Below are positions 7,439 to 15,027 of a stretch of 33,165 nt of DNA, piece by piece. This DNA is from Myxococcales bacterium (GTDB lineage: Bacteria; Myxococcota; Polyangia; Fen-1088). Each line of letters begins with the position of its first letter. The first letter of the stretch is position 1. The notes beneath the pieces were generated by a model. The model was given only the letters and a program-made list of their open reading frames with translations, was not told the DNA's origin and ran no database searches. Made by a program: the position numbers and the translations under genes. The stretch covers positions 1 to 33,165 of the forward strand of contig PMCR01000504.1 in assembly GCA_003155465.1 (NCBI GenBank). The letters are read 5' to 3'.

Positions 7439-8677
7439 ATGCCGACCGCCCTTGTCCTTTACCACTACTTCCACCCGGACGATGTCGTCAGCGCACAGCA
7501 TTTTGCGGATCTCTGTACCGGGCTCGCCAGCCGTGGGTGGGAGGTTGCTGTCCGGCCGTGCAACCGAGGCTGCAGAGACGAATCGCAGCGGTTTGGTGCC
7601 AAGGAGATCTGGCAAGGCGTGACTATCCGACGCGTGTGGAGGCCGGCATTCCGTCAGGCATTCTCACTCGGTCGGATCCTTAACACCTTCTGGATGCTGC
7701 TGGCTTGGTCCCTTGCCTCTCTGCGCGAGCGACCTGATGTCCTGATCGTGGGAACGGACCCCTTGTTCGCCGTGCTGGTTGCCCTTCCCTGGAAAATCTT
7801 GCGCCCGAACACGCGCATCTTCCATTGGTGCTTTGACCTGCATCCCGAGGCTGCGATTGCGGACGGAATGTTTCGTGAGGATCATCTCTTCGTAAGGCTC
7901 CTGCGCCCCTGGCTTCGTGCAGCCTATCGACGCTGTGATCTGATCGGCAGCTTGGGGGCTTGTATGACCCGTCTTCTCCGTCGCTACGACTCGAAGCTTC
8001 GGATCGACACCTACACCCCGTGGGCTCTTTCGGAACCCTCTGCGCCGATACTCCCAGATCCGCAGGAACGTGCGGCAATGTTCGGATCGGCACCCGTCGG
8101 CTTGATGTACTCGGGAAACTTTGGGAAGGCGCATGCATTTGACACTCTTCTCGCCCTGGCCCGCAGGCTTCGCCCGCATGGCGTTCCTTTCGTTTTCTGC
8201 GTGCGGGGAAACCGTGTCCAAGACCTCAAGGCCGCCGTGCGTGCGGAAGACACAAACGTGTCCTTTGGCGGGTTTGTCCCCCAGCAGCGATTGGAGCGTC
8301 GCCTGAGCGCGGCCGACATTCACATCGTCAGCTTGAGGTCGGAGTACGCGGGAACGGTTGTGCCCAGCAAGTTTCAGGGGGCTCTGGCCGCTGGTCGCCC
8401 CATTCTGTACGCCGGTCCCAAGGATTCCGCAGTCGCGCAGTGGATCGAAGCCTTCGGACTGGGATGGACCTTGACTGAAGAGACGCTAGACGAAGTGGCC
8501 GCCCAGATCCTCGACCTGTGCGACCGACCCGAGGCTTTGGAAGCGCTCAAGCGGCGCTGTTTTTCGGTGTACCAGCGCCACTTCTCAAGGCAGGTAATCT
8601 TGGATCGAATGGACCACGACCTTCGCGCTCTGCTGAAGCTGTCCCGCCCGCAGCCACAGGAAGTCCCCAGAGTCTGA
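7439..8677 (+). CDS. Glycosyltransferase, GT4 family (WbuB-like)
   Basis: 412 residues, GT-B fold of the GT4 type. The N-terminal half has YHYFHPDDVVSAQ (8-20) and FHWCFDLHPE (128-137). The C-terminal donor-binding half has LMYSGNFGKAHAFD (222-235), GGFVPQQRLE, and VPSKFQGALAAGRPILYAG (308-326), the usual nucleotide-sugar segment. It should transfer a sugar from a nucleotide donor to the lipid-linked repeat unit at the cytoplasmic face; donor and linkage cannot be read from sequence. It starts 11 nt after the epimerase and is probably co-transcribed with it. The ATG has no clear Shine-Dalgarno site, so translation may depend on the upstream gene. The direct neighbourhood hints that GDP-L-galactose could be a donor for one of these three transferases. 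Confidence 0.88.
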   Translation: MPTALVLYHYFHPDDVVSAQHFADLCTGLASRGWEVAVRPCNRGCRDESQRFGAKEIWQGVTIRRVWRPAFRQAFSLGRILNTFWMLLAWSLASLRERPDVLIVGTDPLFAVLVALPWKILRPNTRIFHWCFDLHPEAAIADGMFREDHLFVRLLRPWLRAAYRRCDLIGSLGACMTRLLRRYDSKLRIDTYTPWALSEPSAPILPDPQERAAMFGSAPVGLMYSGNFGKAHAFDTLLALARRLRPHGVPFVFCVRGNRVQDLKAAVRAEDTNVSFGGFVPQQRLERRLSAADIHIVSLRSEYAGTVVPSKFQGALAAGRPILYAGPKDSAVAQWIEAFGLGWTLTEETLDEVAAQILDLCDRPEALEALKRRCFSVYQRHFSRQVILDRMDHDLRALLKLSRPQPQEVPRV

Positions 8678-8841
8678 CCCTGCGGCCCGGGAGAACATGG
8701 TCCTGGGCCTTGTTGTTCGCGCCGGCAGCGACGCTGTGGTAGCATGGCGATCCAAGTCGATGGTCAGCGTGGCGATACCTGTGTGCAGCCGGCCTCACGC
8801 CCAGGAGTCTTCCATGGGCGCCGCGTTCGAGCAGATCTGAA

Positions 8842-9930
8842 ATGCCCGCGGAATCTGCCAAAGCCAACCCCGCCGGGCCGGTCAAATCCCACCCGCGGAT
8901 TCTCGTCGTCGGGGAGTATCGATGGCCCGTGTACGAGCGCGCCTTCTGCGATGCACTTCGCCGGGTGGGCGCTGACGTGGTCGAGCTACCGACCTTGCGC
9001 TTTTTCGGACCGGGCGACCTGCTGCGCCGGGCGCAGACCAAGTACTGCGTGGGGCCTGGAATCGCAGCGGCGAACGCGGCGCTGATCGCCACCTGTGCTC
9101 TGCAACGACCCGACGTCCTGCTCGCGTGGCGAACCCCTTGGTTGTGGCCATCAACCCTCCGAGCCGCGCGCCAGGCTGCCGGCTGTAGGGTCGTGCTTTA
9201 CAACAACGACGATCCCTTTGGACCCGATGCTGATCTGCCAATTTGGCGCAGGTTCCGCAAGCTGATACCTGTCGCCGACGCCTGCTTCTGCTATCGGCAG
9301 GTCAACGTCGCTGAATTCCAGGCCGCGGGAGCCAAGACGGTCGCTCTGCTCCCCTCGTATTTCGATCCTGCGGTGCACCGACCTATCGCCCTGACCGAGG
9401 CTGAACGCCTTCGGTTCGAGACGGATGTCGTGTTCGTTGGGCATTGCGAGCGGGACGGCCGTCTGGAGCTTGTAGACAAGGTTATTGACTCAGGCATTCA
9501 GCTCCGGCTGTTCGGAACCTTGTGGGATAGGCACGCCCATGGCCATCGGTGGATTGATCGCCTTCCAATCACGGACGTCTGGGGTGATGAATACGCCCGA
9601 GCCATAGCCGGGGCTCGCATCGCGCTCGTTTTCCTTTCCGGGCGCAACCGTGACAACTACACCCGACGCTGCTTCGAGATACCAGCGATCGGCACCCTCA
9701 TGCTTGCCCCGCGAACCCAGGAGCTGCTCTCGCTCTACCGGGAGGATGAAGAAGCCGCTTTTTTCGGCACGGCCGATGAGCTGATCGGGCAGGTCCGTCG
9801 ATATCTGGCCGATCCTGAGCTGCGTGCGCGCGTTGCCGCGGGCGGCCATGCCCGCTGTTTCAGGGATGGCTACGACGTCGACTCACGGGCCAGGCGGTTC
9901 CTAGTTGACCTCGGCTTTCGCCGATCTTGA
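8842..9930 (+). CDS. CgeB-like glycosyltransferase
   Basis: 362 residues resembling the CgeB/spore-protein-type GT-B transferases. Markers are RILVVGEYRW (19-28), the DDPF element YNNDDPFGPDADLP (120-133), VVFVGHCERDGR (196-206), and the C-terminal donor site TRRCFEIPAIGTLMLAPRTQ (274-293) followed by FFGTADEL. It is expected to be a cytoplasmic sugar transferase with unknown donor. The gap of 164 bp after the GT4 gene contains a possible -10 (TAGCAT, 8736-8741), so it may have its own promoter. No good ribosome site precedes the ATG; no other ATG lies before the conserved core, so the exact start is uncertain by a few codons. A second CgeB-like gene lies at 15024-16292, but the two are not close copies. 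Confidence 0.82.
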   Translation: MPAESAKANPAGPVKSHPRILVVGEYRWPVYERAFCDALRRVGADVVELPTLRFFGPGDLLRRAQTKYCVGPGIAAANAALIATCALQRPDVLLAWRTPWLWPSTLRAARQAAGCRVVLYNNDDPFGPDADLPIWRRFRKLIPVADACFCYRQVNVAEFQAAGAKTVALLPSYFDPAVHRPIALTEAERLRFETDVVFVGHCERDGRLELVDKVIDSGIQLRLFGTLWDRHAHGHRWIDRLPITDVWGDEYARAIAGARIALVFLSGRNRDNYTRRCFEIPAIGTLMLAPRTQELLSLYREDEEAAFFGTADELIGQVRRYLADPELRARVAAGGHARCFRDGYDVDSRARRFLVDLGFRRS

Positions 9931-9932
9931 GC

Positions 9933-9959
9933 TAATATGGAGAGCGTTCTCAGAACGCT
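9933..9959 (+). promoter_or_regulatory. -10-like box with an adjoining perfect 8-bp palindrome before the GT2 gene
   Basis: TAATAT at 9933-9938 is a good -10 box. It is followed by AGCGTTCT-C-AGAACGCT (9943-9959), a perfect 8+8 palindrome with one central base that would cover the transcription start. TTGACC at 9905-9910 is too far (22 bp) to be a normal -35. The palindrome is operator-like; as RNA it could also fold into a 6-bp hairpin just ahead of the GAAGG ribosome site. Confidence 0.4.
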
Positions 9960-9971
9960 TGTGAAGGTCGC

Positions 9972-10961
9972 ATGACACCCCCGCTCATTACTGTCATTAC
10001 CAACAGCTATAACTGTGCGGCGTACCTTCGCGCAAACATTGAATCGATGCTTTCCCAAGACTACCAGAACTGGCAGCACATCGTAGTCGATGCGGGTTCC
10101 ACTGATGGCTCAATGGCAATTCTAAGGGACTTGCAGCATCCTCGTCTGAGGGTCATGAGTGTGCCGTTCTGTGGAGTGTCCGAGAGCCGCAATCTTGCCA
10201 TCGCCCAGGCCGAAGGCGAATTCATTGCCATCCTTGACGCCGACGACGCAGCCTTGCCCGGTAGGTTGCGGACACAAATGCAGTACCTTCTCGATGCGCC
10301 CCAAACCGTTTTGGTTGCTGGCGGGATTATCCGAGTTGATCAAACCACCAACAGAGAAAAGACATATCTCTACCCGACTACTCATGATTCGATCGTGACG
10401 TTGCTACGAACGACGTTCAACTGTCTGCCTCATTCGACCATGGTCTATCGCCTCCAGGCGTTTCACAGCGCCGGTGGCTACCGACTGGAGAAGTCAGAAG
10501 ACTTCGACCTCGCTTTGCGACTTTCGAGAATTGGAAGGCTCGCTTCCGTGCCGACGGCAGTCACTCGCTACGCCTATCGCCGGGCTGGCTCGCATACCGA
10601 TGCTTGCCGTCCCAAGGGCAGGACCGCGTATTTCTATGCCACGATGGCCGTGATTCTGGATGCGGCTCAAGCCGCCGAGACTGATATTTCCAGATCAGAT
10701 CTGGAGGTGTGGCTCGACAACGTTGGCGACGAAGGGCTGGCGGCGCTCCAGGGACGATGGGCTGCTCACGCACTTTCCGGGGCGCTTCGGACAGGTGACC
10801 TGACGCTGTTGCGCTACCTCGGACGACTCACGGCGCAGCGCTTGGGATCAATGGCCAAGCACCGCTTCGATCGTTGGTGGAACGAAGGCCGCACGCCGCT
10901 GGGAATTGCACGTCGGCTGGCCATGTCATCTTGGCAACTTCGGACAGGCCGGGGTCAGTAG
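9972..10961 (+). CDS. Glycosyltransferase, GT2 family
   Basis: 329 residues with a typical GT-A catalytic domain at the N-terminus: PLITVITNSYNCAAYLRANI (4-23), IVVDAGSTDGS (37-47), CGVSESRNLAI (67-77) and the metal/nucleotide site AILDADDA (86-93; D89, D91, D92). HSTMVYR and EKSEDFDLALRL further on fit the acceptor-side region with the usual ED motif. It is an inverting cytoplasmic sugar transferase by family. A GAAGG ribosome site lies 5 nt before the ATG. It is separated from the CgeB-like gene by only 41 bp that hold a -10 box and a palindrome, so it may be regulated separately while also receiving read-through. Donor sugar unknown. Confidence 0.88.
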   Translation: MTPPLITVITNSYNCAAYLRANIESMLSQDYQNWQHIVVDAGSTDGSMAILRDLQHPRLRVMSVPFCGVSESRNLAIAQAEGEFIAILDADDAALPGRLRTQMQYLLDAPQTVLVAGGIIRVDQTTNREKTYLYPTTHDSIVTLLRTTFNCLPHSTMVYRLQAFHSAGGYRLEKSEDFDLALRLSRIGRLASVPTAVTRYAYRRAGSHTDACRPKGRTAYFYATMAVILDAAQAAETDISRSDLEVWLDNVGDEGLAALQGRWAAHALSGALRTGDLTLLRYLGRLTAQRLGSMAKHRFDRWWNEGRTPLGIARRLAMSSWQLRTGRGQ

Positions 10962-10989
10962 GGATTGCCGGAAAGCAGTGGCCTCAGCT

Positions 10990-11007
10990 TGACTTTGAGC
11001 CAAGTCA
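10990..11007. terminator. Possible hairpin between convergent genes
   Basis: TGACTT/AAGTCA pair perfectly over 6 bp with a 6-nt loop, between the GT2 stop codon and the methyltransferase stop codon and overlapping the latter. It has no T-tract on either side, so terminator activity is uncertain. Confidence 0.3.
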
Positions 11008-11802
11008 GCGCTGGTGCATCCGACGCGTGTGGGCCAAGCCAGAGCCGATTCGACTGAGAGGCAATCCGATACCGGACCCCACGAGTCCTGGTGGTTGCTC
11101 CCCCAATTCGCCGCGCCACCATTGTTGGTCGAAGAAAATTCGCACGACTTCATAGTCCCGCGCCTCGTGGGTGAAGAAATGGCAATCCGGCGCAAGCTTC
11201 TTCCAAGTGTGACGAATCACGTCTTTCACTGAAGAAGGCAAATCCGCATCCTCGAATATGAGAGCAAAACGCTCGTCCTGCGGCCGTTGTGGCAGCGAAT
11301 CGGAGAAGAAGCCTGGCACGAATTCACATACTTCGATGGCGCCGTAGGCAGTGACGTTCTGGCGCACTTCATCGAGAGTGCCCCGATAGTGGCCTTCTTT
11401 GTAGTCTATGGCGGTTCCGTCGAAATTGTGGACATCCTCGCTGGTCTTTGGCAGACCCTGAAATGAATCGAACACAACCAGTCTTCTGTTCGTCATCTTG
11501 CAGGCGAGCGACAGGGTACACGTGGATAGTCCCTTGAAACAGCCAAACTCGCCGACCACGCCTTGCACGGACCTCGGGATATCAAGGATCGCTCTTGCAA
11601 GTGCAACGTGCTCGCCCCACATGAGAGCTGAGCCTTGTTTTCGCGAACACAGAAGCGCCCTCGACAAGAGCTGAAGCTTCTCCTTTGCACCCACGCCGTA
11701 CTCGCGCCCAGCGGCACCCTGGAGAAAATCTGCGACGACCGGAGCCATCACACAGCTCGTGTGCGCTATACCGCGGACTCGACCGAGACTCGCTAGCAAC
11801 AT
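11005..11802 (-). CDS. TylF/MycF-type class I SAM-dependent methyltransferase
   Basis: 265 residues. The SAM site is VVGEFGCFKGLST (82-94), followed by RRLVVFDSFQGLPKTSED (106-123), the signature of TylF/macrocin-type sugar O-methyltransferases, and LIFEDADLPSSVKD near 190, where the family carries its metal-binding acidic residues. By family it would O-methylate a sugar hydroxyl, here probably on the repeat unit or a nucleotide sugar. There is no Shine-Dalgarno site before the ATG, but a promoter ends 9 nt upstream, so the message is probably leaderless; that supports this start over the later Met at residue 19. It is a single-gene unit, convergent with GT2. The last 20 residues (SRIGSGLAHTRRMHQR) look like an unconserved tail. 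Confidence 0.85.
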   Translation of the reverse strand: MLLASLGRVRGIAHTSCVMAPVVADFLQGAAGREYGVGAKEKLQLLSRALLCSRKQGSALMWGEHVALARAILDIPRSVQGVVGEFGCFKGLSTCTLSLACKMTNRRLVVFDSFQGLPKTSEDVHNFDGTAIDYKEGHYRGTLDEVRQNVTAYGAIEVCEFVPGFFSDSLPQRPQDERFALIFEDADLPSSVKDVIRHTWKKLAPDCHFFTHEARDYEVVRIFFDQQWWRGELGEQPPGLVGSGIGLPLSRIGSGLAHTRRMHQR

Positions 11803-12025
11803 GGCAGGGGAATCCTATCGGCTGGCGGATCCAGACTCAAGCCCGGGATTCCTCGTTCCGGACGTGTTTGATGGGACGCCGAAGCGGGCGTGATGGAGTA
11901 GACTGTCCCGTGTGGTCGACACGGCCTCATCAGCACCCGGAAACGGCGGCAAAAGCCGCCCCGGCGCACCGCGTCGACGCGCTCCAGGTCGCGCCGATGC
12001 GGCCCCTCAGGGTTCTCCGACGCTC
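11803..12025. other. GC-rich non-coding stretch with three dyad symmetries
   Basis: After the methyltransferase promoter come three perfect dyads within 75 bases: CCGTGT/ACACGG with a 5-nt loop (11908-11924), GGCGGC-AAAA-GCCGCC (11945-11960) and the 12-bp palindrome CGCGTCGACGCG (11970-11981). The open frame through this part has a low-complexity Arg/Pro/Ala translation and looks non-coding. Confidence 0.45.
11812..11840 (-). promoter_or_regulatory. Candidate leaderless promoter of the TylF-type methyltransferase
   Basis: On the minus strand: TTGAGT (11840-11835), exactly 17 bp, TAGGAT (11817-11812), then 9 nt to the ATG at 11802. The start of transcription would fall at or within 3 nt of the start codon. 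The layout matches the promoter of the Wzc-like gene, including the 9-nt gap. Confidence 0.55.
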
Positions 12026-12391
12026 AAGAACCCTATTCGAAATGACTATGGGCGTGTAATGCTGGCAATGTTCTCTCCTCTTGATTATGGTAGCTTCGTA
12101 GTAACCGCGCCAGTGTCACTCATCGACATCGCGCCGACTGTGCGCAAGGTTATAGGATTTGCAGATGCAGCAACCGACGGACGCGTATTGCCGCGTACGG
12201 ACGCGAAGGCAGACCCTCAGCGCGTAGCTCGGACCATGACCGTTCAGTCGCTTGGTGTCATTGACTCCGTTGGGATCCGGAGGAACTCAATGAGTGCCGA
12301 TGAACTCAGCAGGCTTGGTCATCTACAGCCTGATGGCTCCTTTGGTTACAGTCCTGAGGTAATAGATAGGTTTCGAAGGCTGTATCACTAG
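12026..12391 (+). pseudogene. C-terminal remnant of a sulfatase/alkaline-phosphatase superfamily protein
   Basis: The frame gives about 120 residues ending at TAG 12391. The block FVVTAPVSLIDIAPTVRKVI (from about 12089) is the usual C-terminal motif of sulfatases and related membrane phospho-transferases, in which 'VSL-D-APT' precedes the final helix. The catalytic N-terminal half, with the Cys/Ser or Thr nucleophile and metal ligands, is absent: upstream the frame continues into low-complexity GC-rich sequence. The segment is visibly more AT-rich than its neighbours. Possible starts are ATG 12059 or 11912, neither with a convincing ribosome site. I read it as a decayed gene left by a rearrangement. 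A truncated but expressed protein is less likely. Confidence 0.55.
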
Positions 12392-12483
12392 TAGGGCGTG
12401 ACGATGCAATCACTTCTACGGGAAATCACCTTTGGGCTTCGCTTTCCAACGGAATGCTCACATAGCCCCTCTATTGGCATACT

Positions 12484-12489
12484 AGGAGG
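12484..12489 (+). promoter_or_regulatory. Perfect Shine-Dalgarno AGGAGG that sets a GTG start
   Basis: AGGAGG is 5 nt before the GTG at 12495. It fixes the start of the first radical SAM gene even though the codon is not ATG. Confidence 0.8.
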
Positions 12490-12494
12490 CTGTA

Positions 12495-13907
12495 GTGCGT
12501 GTACTTCTGCTTAGGCCGTTTGTAGATGCCGTCATGGGGGTGTCACCCCCGACCGCGCTCATGTACCTCTCGTCGTTTCTGAAATCCAAAGGGCTGCATG
12601 TCGATCTCGTGGACAATCCGGTCGACCGTGCGCGTATGGGCAGTCTTGATGCCAGCAATCCCTGCGTCGATGAGCTTCTCGATCAGGTTCGTCGGCTTCG
12701 CCCAGACCTACTTGGCATGACGCTCTTTTCTCGTGAACTCAAGGATATCTCTCTACTCTGCCGTCTCTTCAAGCAAGCCTCACCCCAAACCCGCATCGTC
12801 CTGGGCGGTCCCCATCCAACCGCCATGCCGTCGGAAACCCTCAAGCTTCTGTCCGACTGCGACCTCGTAGTGCGCGGCGAAGGTGAACTCGTCCTTCATG
12901 ACCTGGCCTGCGCGCTTCAGGAGCGGCGCCCCTTCTCCTCCGTCGCCGGAATCGCATTCCGTGAAGGCAGTCAGGTTGTCCTCACCCCACCTGCTGAAGT
13001 CGTTGCTGACCTCGACACGATCCCCTTCCCCGACCGCCAGGCGCTCATCCAGCACTACCGCAATGGTACCTATTCGTCCTTCCTCCGTGGATCACCTGCG
13101 GATGTAATCATGACAAGCCGCAGTTGTCCCTTCAATTGCAGCTTCTGTTTCAAGGTCTGCGGCCGCTACCGAAGCCGTTCAGCGGAAAACGTCCTCGCGG
13201 AGCTCGATTGGGTTTACCAGAACATCCGACCCGCAAGTCTCGACTTCATGGATGACTCCTTCACCATCGAGCGCAAGCGTGTCAACGCCATTCTCGATGG
13301 ACTCATCAGCCGCAACTACCCCATCGCCCTCAAGGTCCGTAGTCGCGTGAACGTCGTAGATGAGGCGCTTCTTACCCGCATGAAAGCCGCCGGTGTGAAG
13401 ACGGTCGTGTTTGGCTTTGAGTCCGGCTCTCAATCCATGCTTGACGCCTTCAACAAGCGAACCCTCGTTGAGGAGAATGTTCGTGCCTCGCAGCTTGCCC
13501 GCAAGGTTGGCCTGAATTGCCTGGGCGACATGATTCTTTTCTATCCCGGCGAGACCCGTGCCAGCCTCAAGGAGACCGTCGATTTCGTACGTCGTGCCAA
13601 CCCCACGGCTGTGAAATTCTATGTCCTCACCCCTCTGCCCAGCACCAAAGTCTACGAAGAAGCCAAGGCCGCCGGTACCCTTGTCGGTGACTGGTCCATG
13701 GAATCCCAGACACCCTGGGTAAGGCTTCCGAATTTCAAAGACCTTGGCGAGATGCAGTCTATCGCCAAGCGCATGTATCTCAGAACCCTGCTGCGTCCAA
13801 CGCGCGTCCTCGGCCTGCTCCACTCATTCGGCAAGGTATGGGCCCGCCATCCCCTGCGCACTGGGACGCTCGTCTTCCGCCACGTCACTCGCAAATCGAA
13901 GTATTGA
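12495..13907 (+). CDS. B12-binding-type radical SAM enzyme (first copy)
   Basis: 470 residues from a GTG start with a perfect Shine-Dalgarno site. The N-terminal part (about 1-150) has the cobalamin-binding-type fold: RVLLLRPFVD, PPTALMYLSSFLKSKG (18-33), TRIVLGGPHPTAMP (99-112), VVRGEGE (125-131). The classical DxHxxG cobalamin His motif is not seen, as in many members of this class. The radical SAM domain carries SRSCPFNCSFCFK (208-220), so C211, C215 and C218 bind the 4Fe-4S cluster. FGFESGSQSMLDAFNKRT (about 317-334) and DMILFYPGET follow. Such enzymes do radical C-methylation, epimerisation or other C-H chemistry. In a polysaccharide locus the substrate is probably a sugar or lipid-linked glycan, which is inference. 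It is a single-gene unit between opposing genes. Confidence 0.88.
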   Translation: MRVLLLRPFVDAVMGVSPPTALMYLSSFLKSKGLHVDLVDNPVDRARMGSLDASNPCVDELLDQVRRLRPDLLGMTLFSRELKDISLLCRLFKQASPQTRIVLGGPHPTAMPSETLKLLSDCDLVVRGEGELVLHDLACALQERRPFSSVAGIAFREGSQVVLTPPAEVVADLDTIPFPDRQALIQHYRNGTYSSFLRGSPADVIMTSRSCPFNCSFCFKVCGRYRSRSAENVLAELDWVYQNIRPASLDFMDDSFTIERKRVNAILDGLISRNYPIALKVRSRVNVVDEALLTRMKAAGVKTVVFGFESGSQSMLDAFNKRTLVEENVRASQLARKVGLNCLGDMILFYPGETRASLKETVDFVRRANPTAVKFYVLTPLPSTKVYEEAKAAGTLVGDWSMESQTPWVRLPNFKDLGEMQSIAKRMYLRTLLRPTRVLGLLHSFGKVWARHPLRTGTLVFRHVTRKSKY

Positions 13908-14046
13908 CCTATCTCCACCGCAAGGCGCCATGGCCGACCCGCTGATAGCATCGGAAAGGGTGAACACAAGAGGAGTATCCGTATTGGCGAAGGAAGTCAT
14001 TGCGGAGTCCGCGACTTGCCACGGATGTCGAGCAGCACGGACGAAT

Positions 14047-15027
14047 CTATTTCAGCGCCTCACGCTCCTTCAGGAGAAACCATCTTGCCGTGGCCTTGAT
14101 TCCATCATCTTGCGTGTAGGGCAGGGGACCGCAGGCGGCTTCGGTACTCGCCAGATCAAACACATACTCGGTGAGGATGTTGTTGAGCCGGAACGAATTG
14201 AAAGGGAAGCGCTTGAACCCGCATGCGTTGAGGGCATCGCCGGCCACAGCCAGGATCCGAGCCGGGGCAAGAGGAAGGGTGGGGATCCAGGGTGCCCCCA
14301 TTTCACGGGCAAGGCCGTCGGTATACTCCCTCAGTGACAACGGTTGATAGTCGGCGAGATAGAAGGTCTTGCGATGAATTGCTGACGGCTCGGCGGTAAG
14401 CAGGCGCGCATACTGGCAGGCGATGTTTCCGGCATAGGCATATGACTTGTAGAGTTTTCCTCTGCCGCAGTGAAAGTACTTTCCGCGGCGGATCAGGCGC
14501 AGCACGTTCTGATAGTGGGGGCTCATATACGGCCCCCACACTGTTGTTGGCCGGACCAGACACCATTCGACCCCGCCCCCATCCTGTTCCCGCACGATCT
14601 TCTCGGTGATGACCTTGCTCTGACCGTAGAGCGTATTGGGACAATACTCGGTATCAGAGGCCGGTATGTGTCCGACGCGGCAGACGAGCTGTGACGAGGT
14701 GTAGATGGCTCTGCGAATGCTGGGGGTCTGCTTGACCGCTGCAACCACATGCCGGACCCCCTCCATGTTGGCCGCGTAGCCGTTGATATCCCTGGTTTCG
14801 TCCAGGTCGATGCGCGCCGCCAGATGGATCAGTGCATCTGGAGAAACCCGCCTCACCTCCGCGAGCAACGTGCTCTGATCGAGAATGTCACAACAGATCT
14901 GTTCATCCAGATTCGGCATCGGAGAACGATTCTTGTCCAGGCCGATCGTCTGGTGCCCGTCTTGCCTCAGCCGCTCTGCCCCCCAGCGGCCAATGAACCC
15001 GGAACTGCCTGTGATCAAGACTTTCAT
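14047..15027 (-). CDS. NAD-dependent epimerase/dehydratase (extended SDR)
   Basis: 326 residues. It has the N-terminal Rossmann motif GSSGFIG (7-13), HLAARID (68-74), SSQ (111-113) and the catalytic pair Y134/K138 in YGQSK, followed by VRPTTVWGPYMSP. The length is typical of nucleotide-sugar epimerases/dehydratases. It should modify a nucleotide sugar (4-epimerisation, dehydration or reduction); the specific sugar cannot be told. Its ATG overlaps the stop codon of the upstream CgeB-like gene by 4 nt (ATGA), so both are made from one message. That suggests the epimerase product may be the donor used by that transferase. The 3' end faces the radical SAM gene with 139 bp between them and no obvious terminator. 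Confidence 0.87.
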   Translation of the reverse strand: MKVLITGSSGFIGRWGAERLRQDGHQTIGLDKNRSPMPNLDEQICCDILDQSTLLAEVRRVSPDALIHLAARIDLDETRDINGYAANMEGVRHVVAAVKQTPSIRRAIYTSSQLVCRVGHIPASDTEYCPNTLYGQSKVITEKIVREQDGGGVEWCLVRPTTVWGPYMSPHYQNVLRLIRRGKYFHCGRGKLYKSYAYAGNIACQYARLLTAEPSAIHRKTFYLADYQPLSLREYTDGLAREMGAPWIPTLPLAPARILAVAGDALNACGFKRFPFNSFRLNNILTEYVFDLASTEAACGPLPYTQDDGIKATARWFLLKEREALK

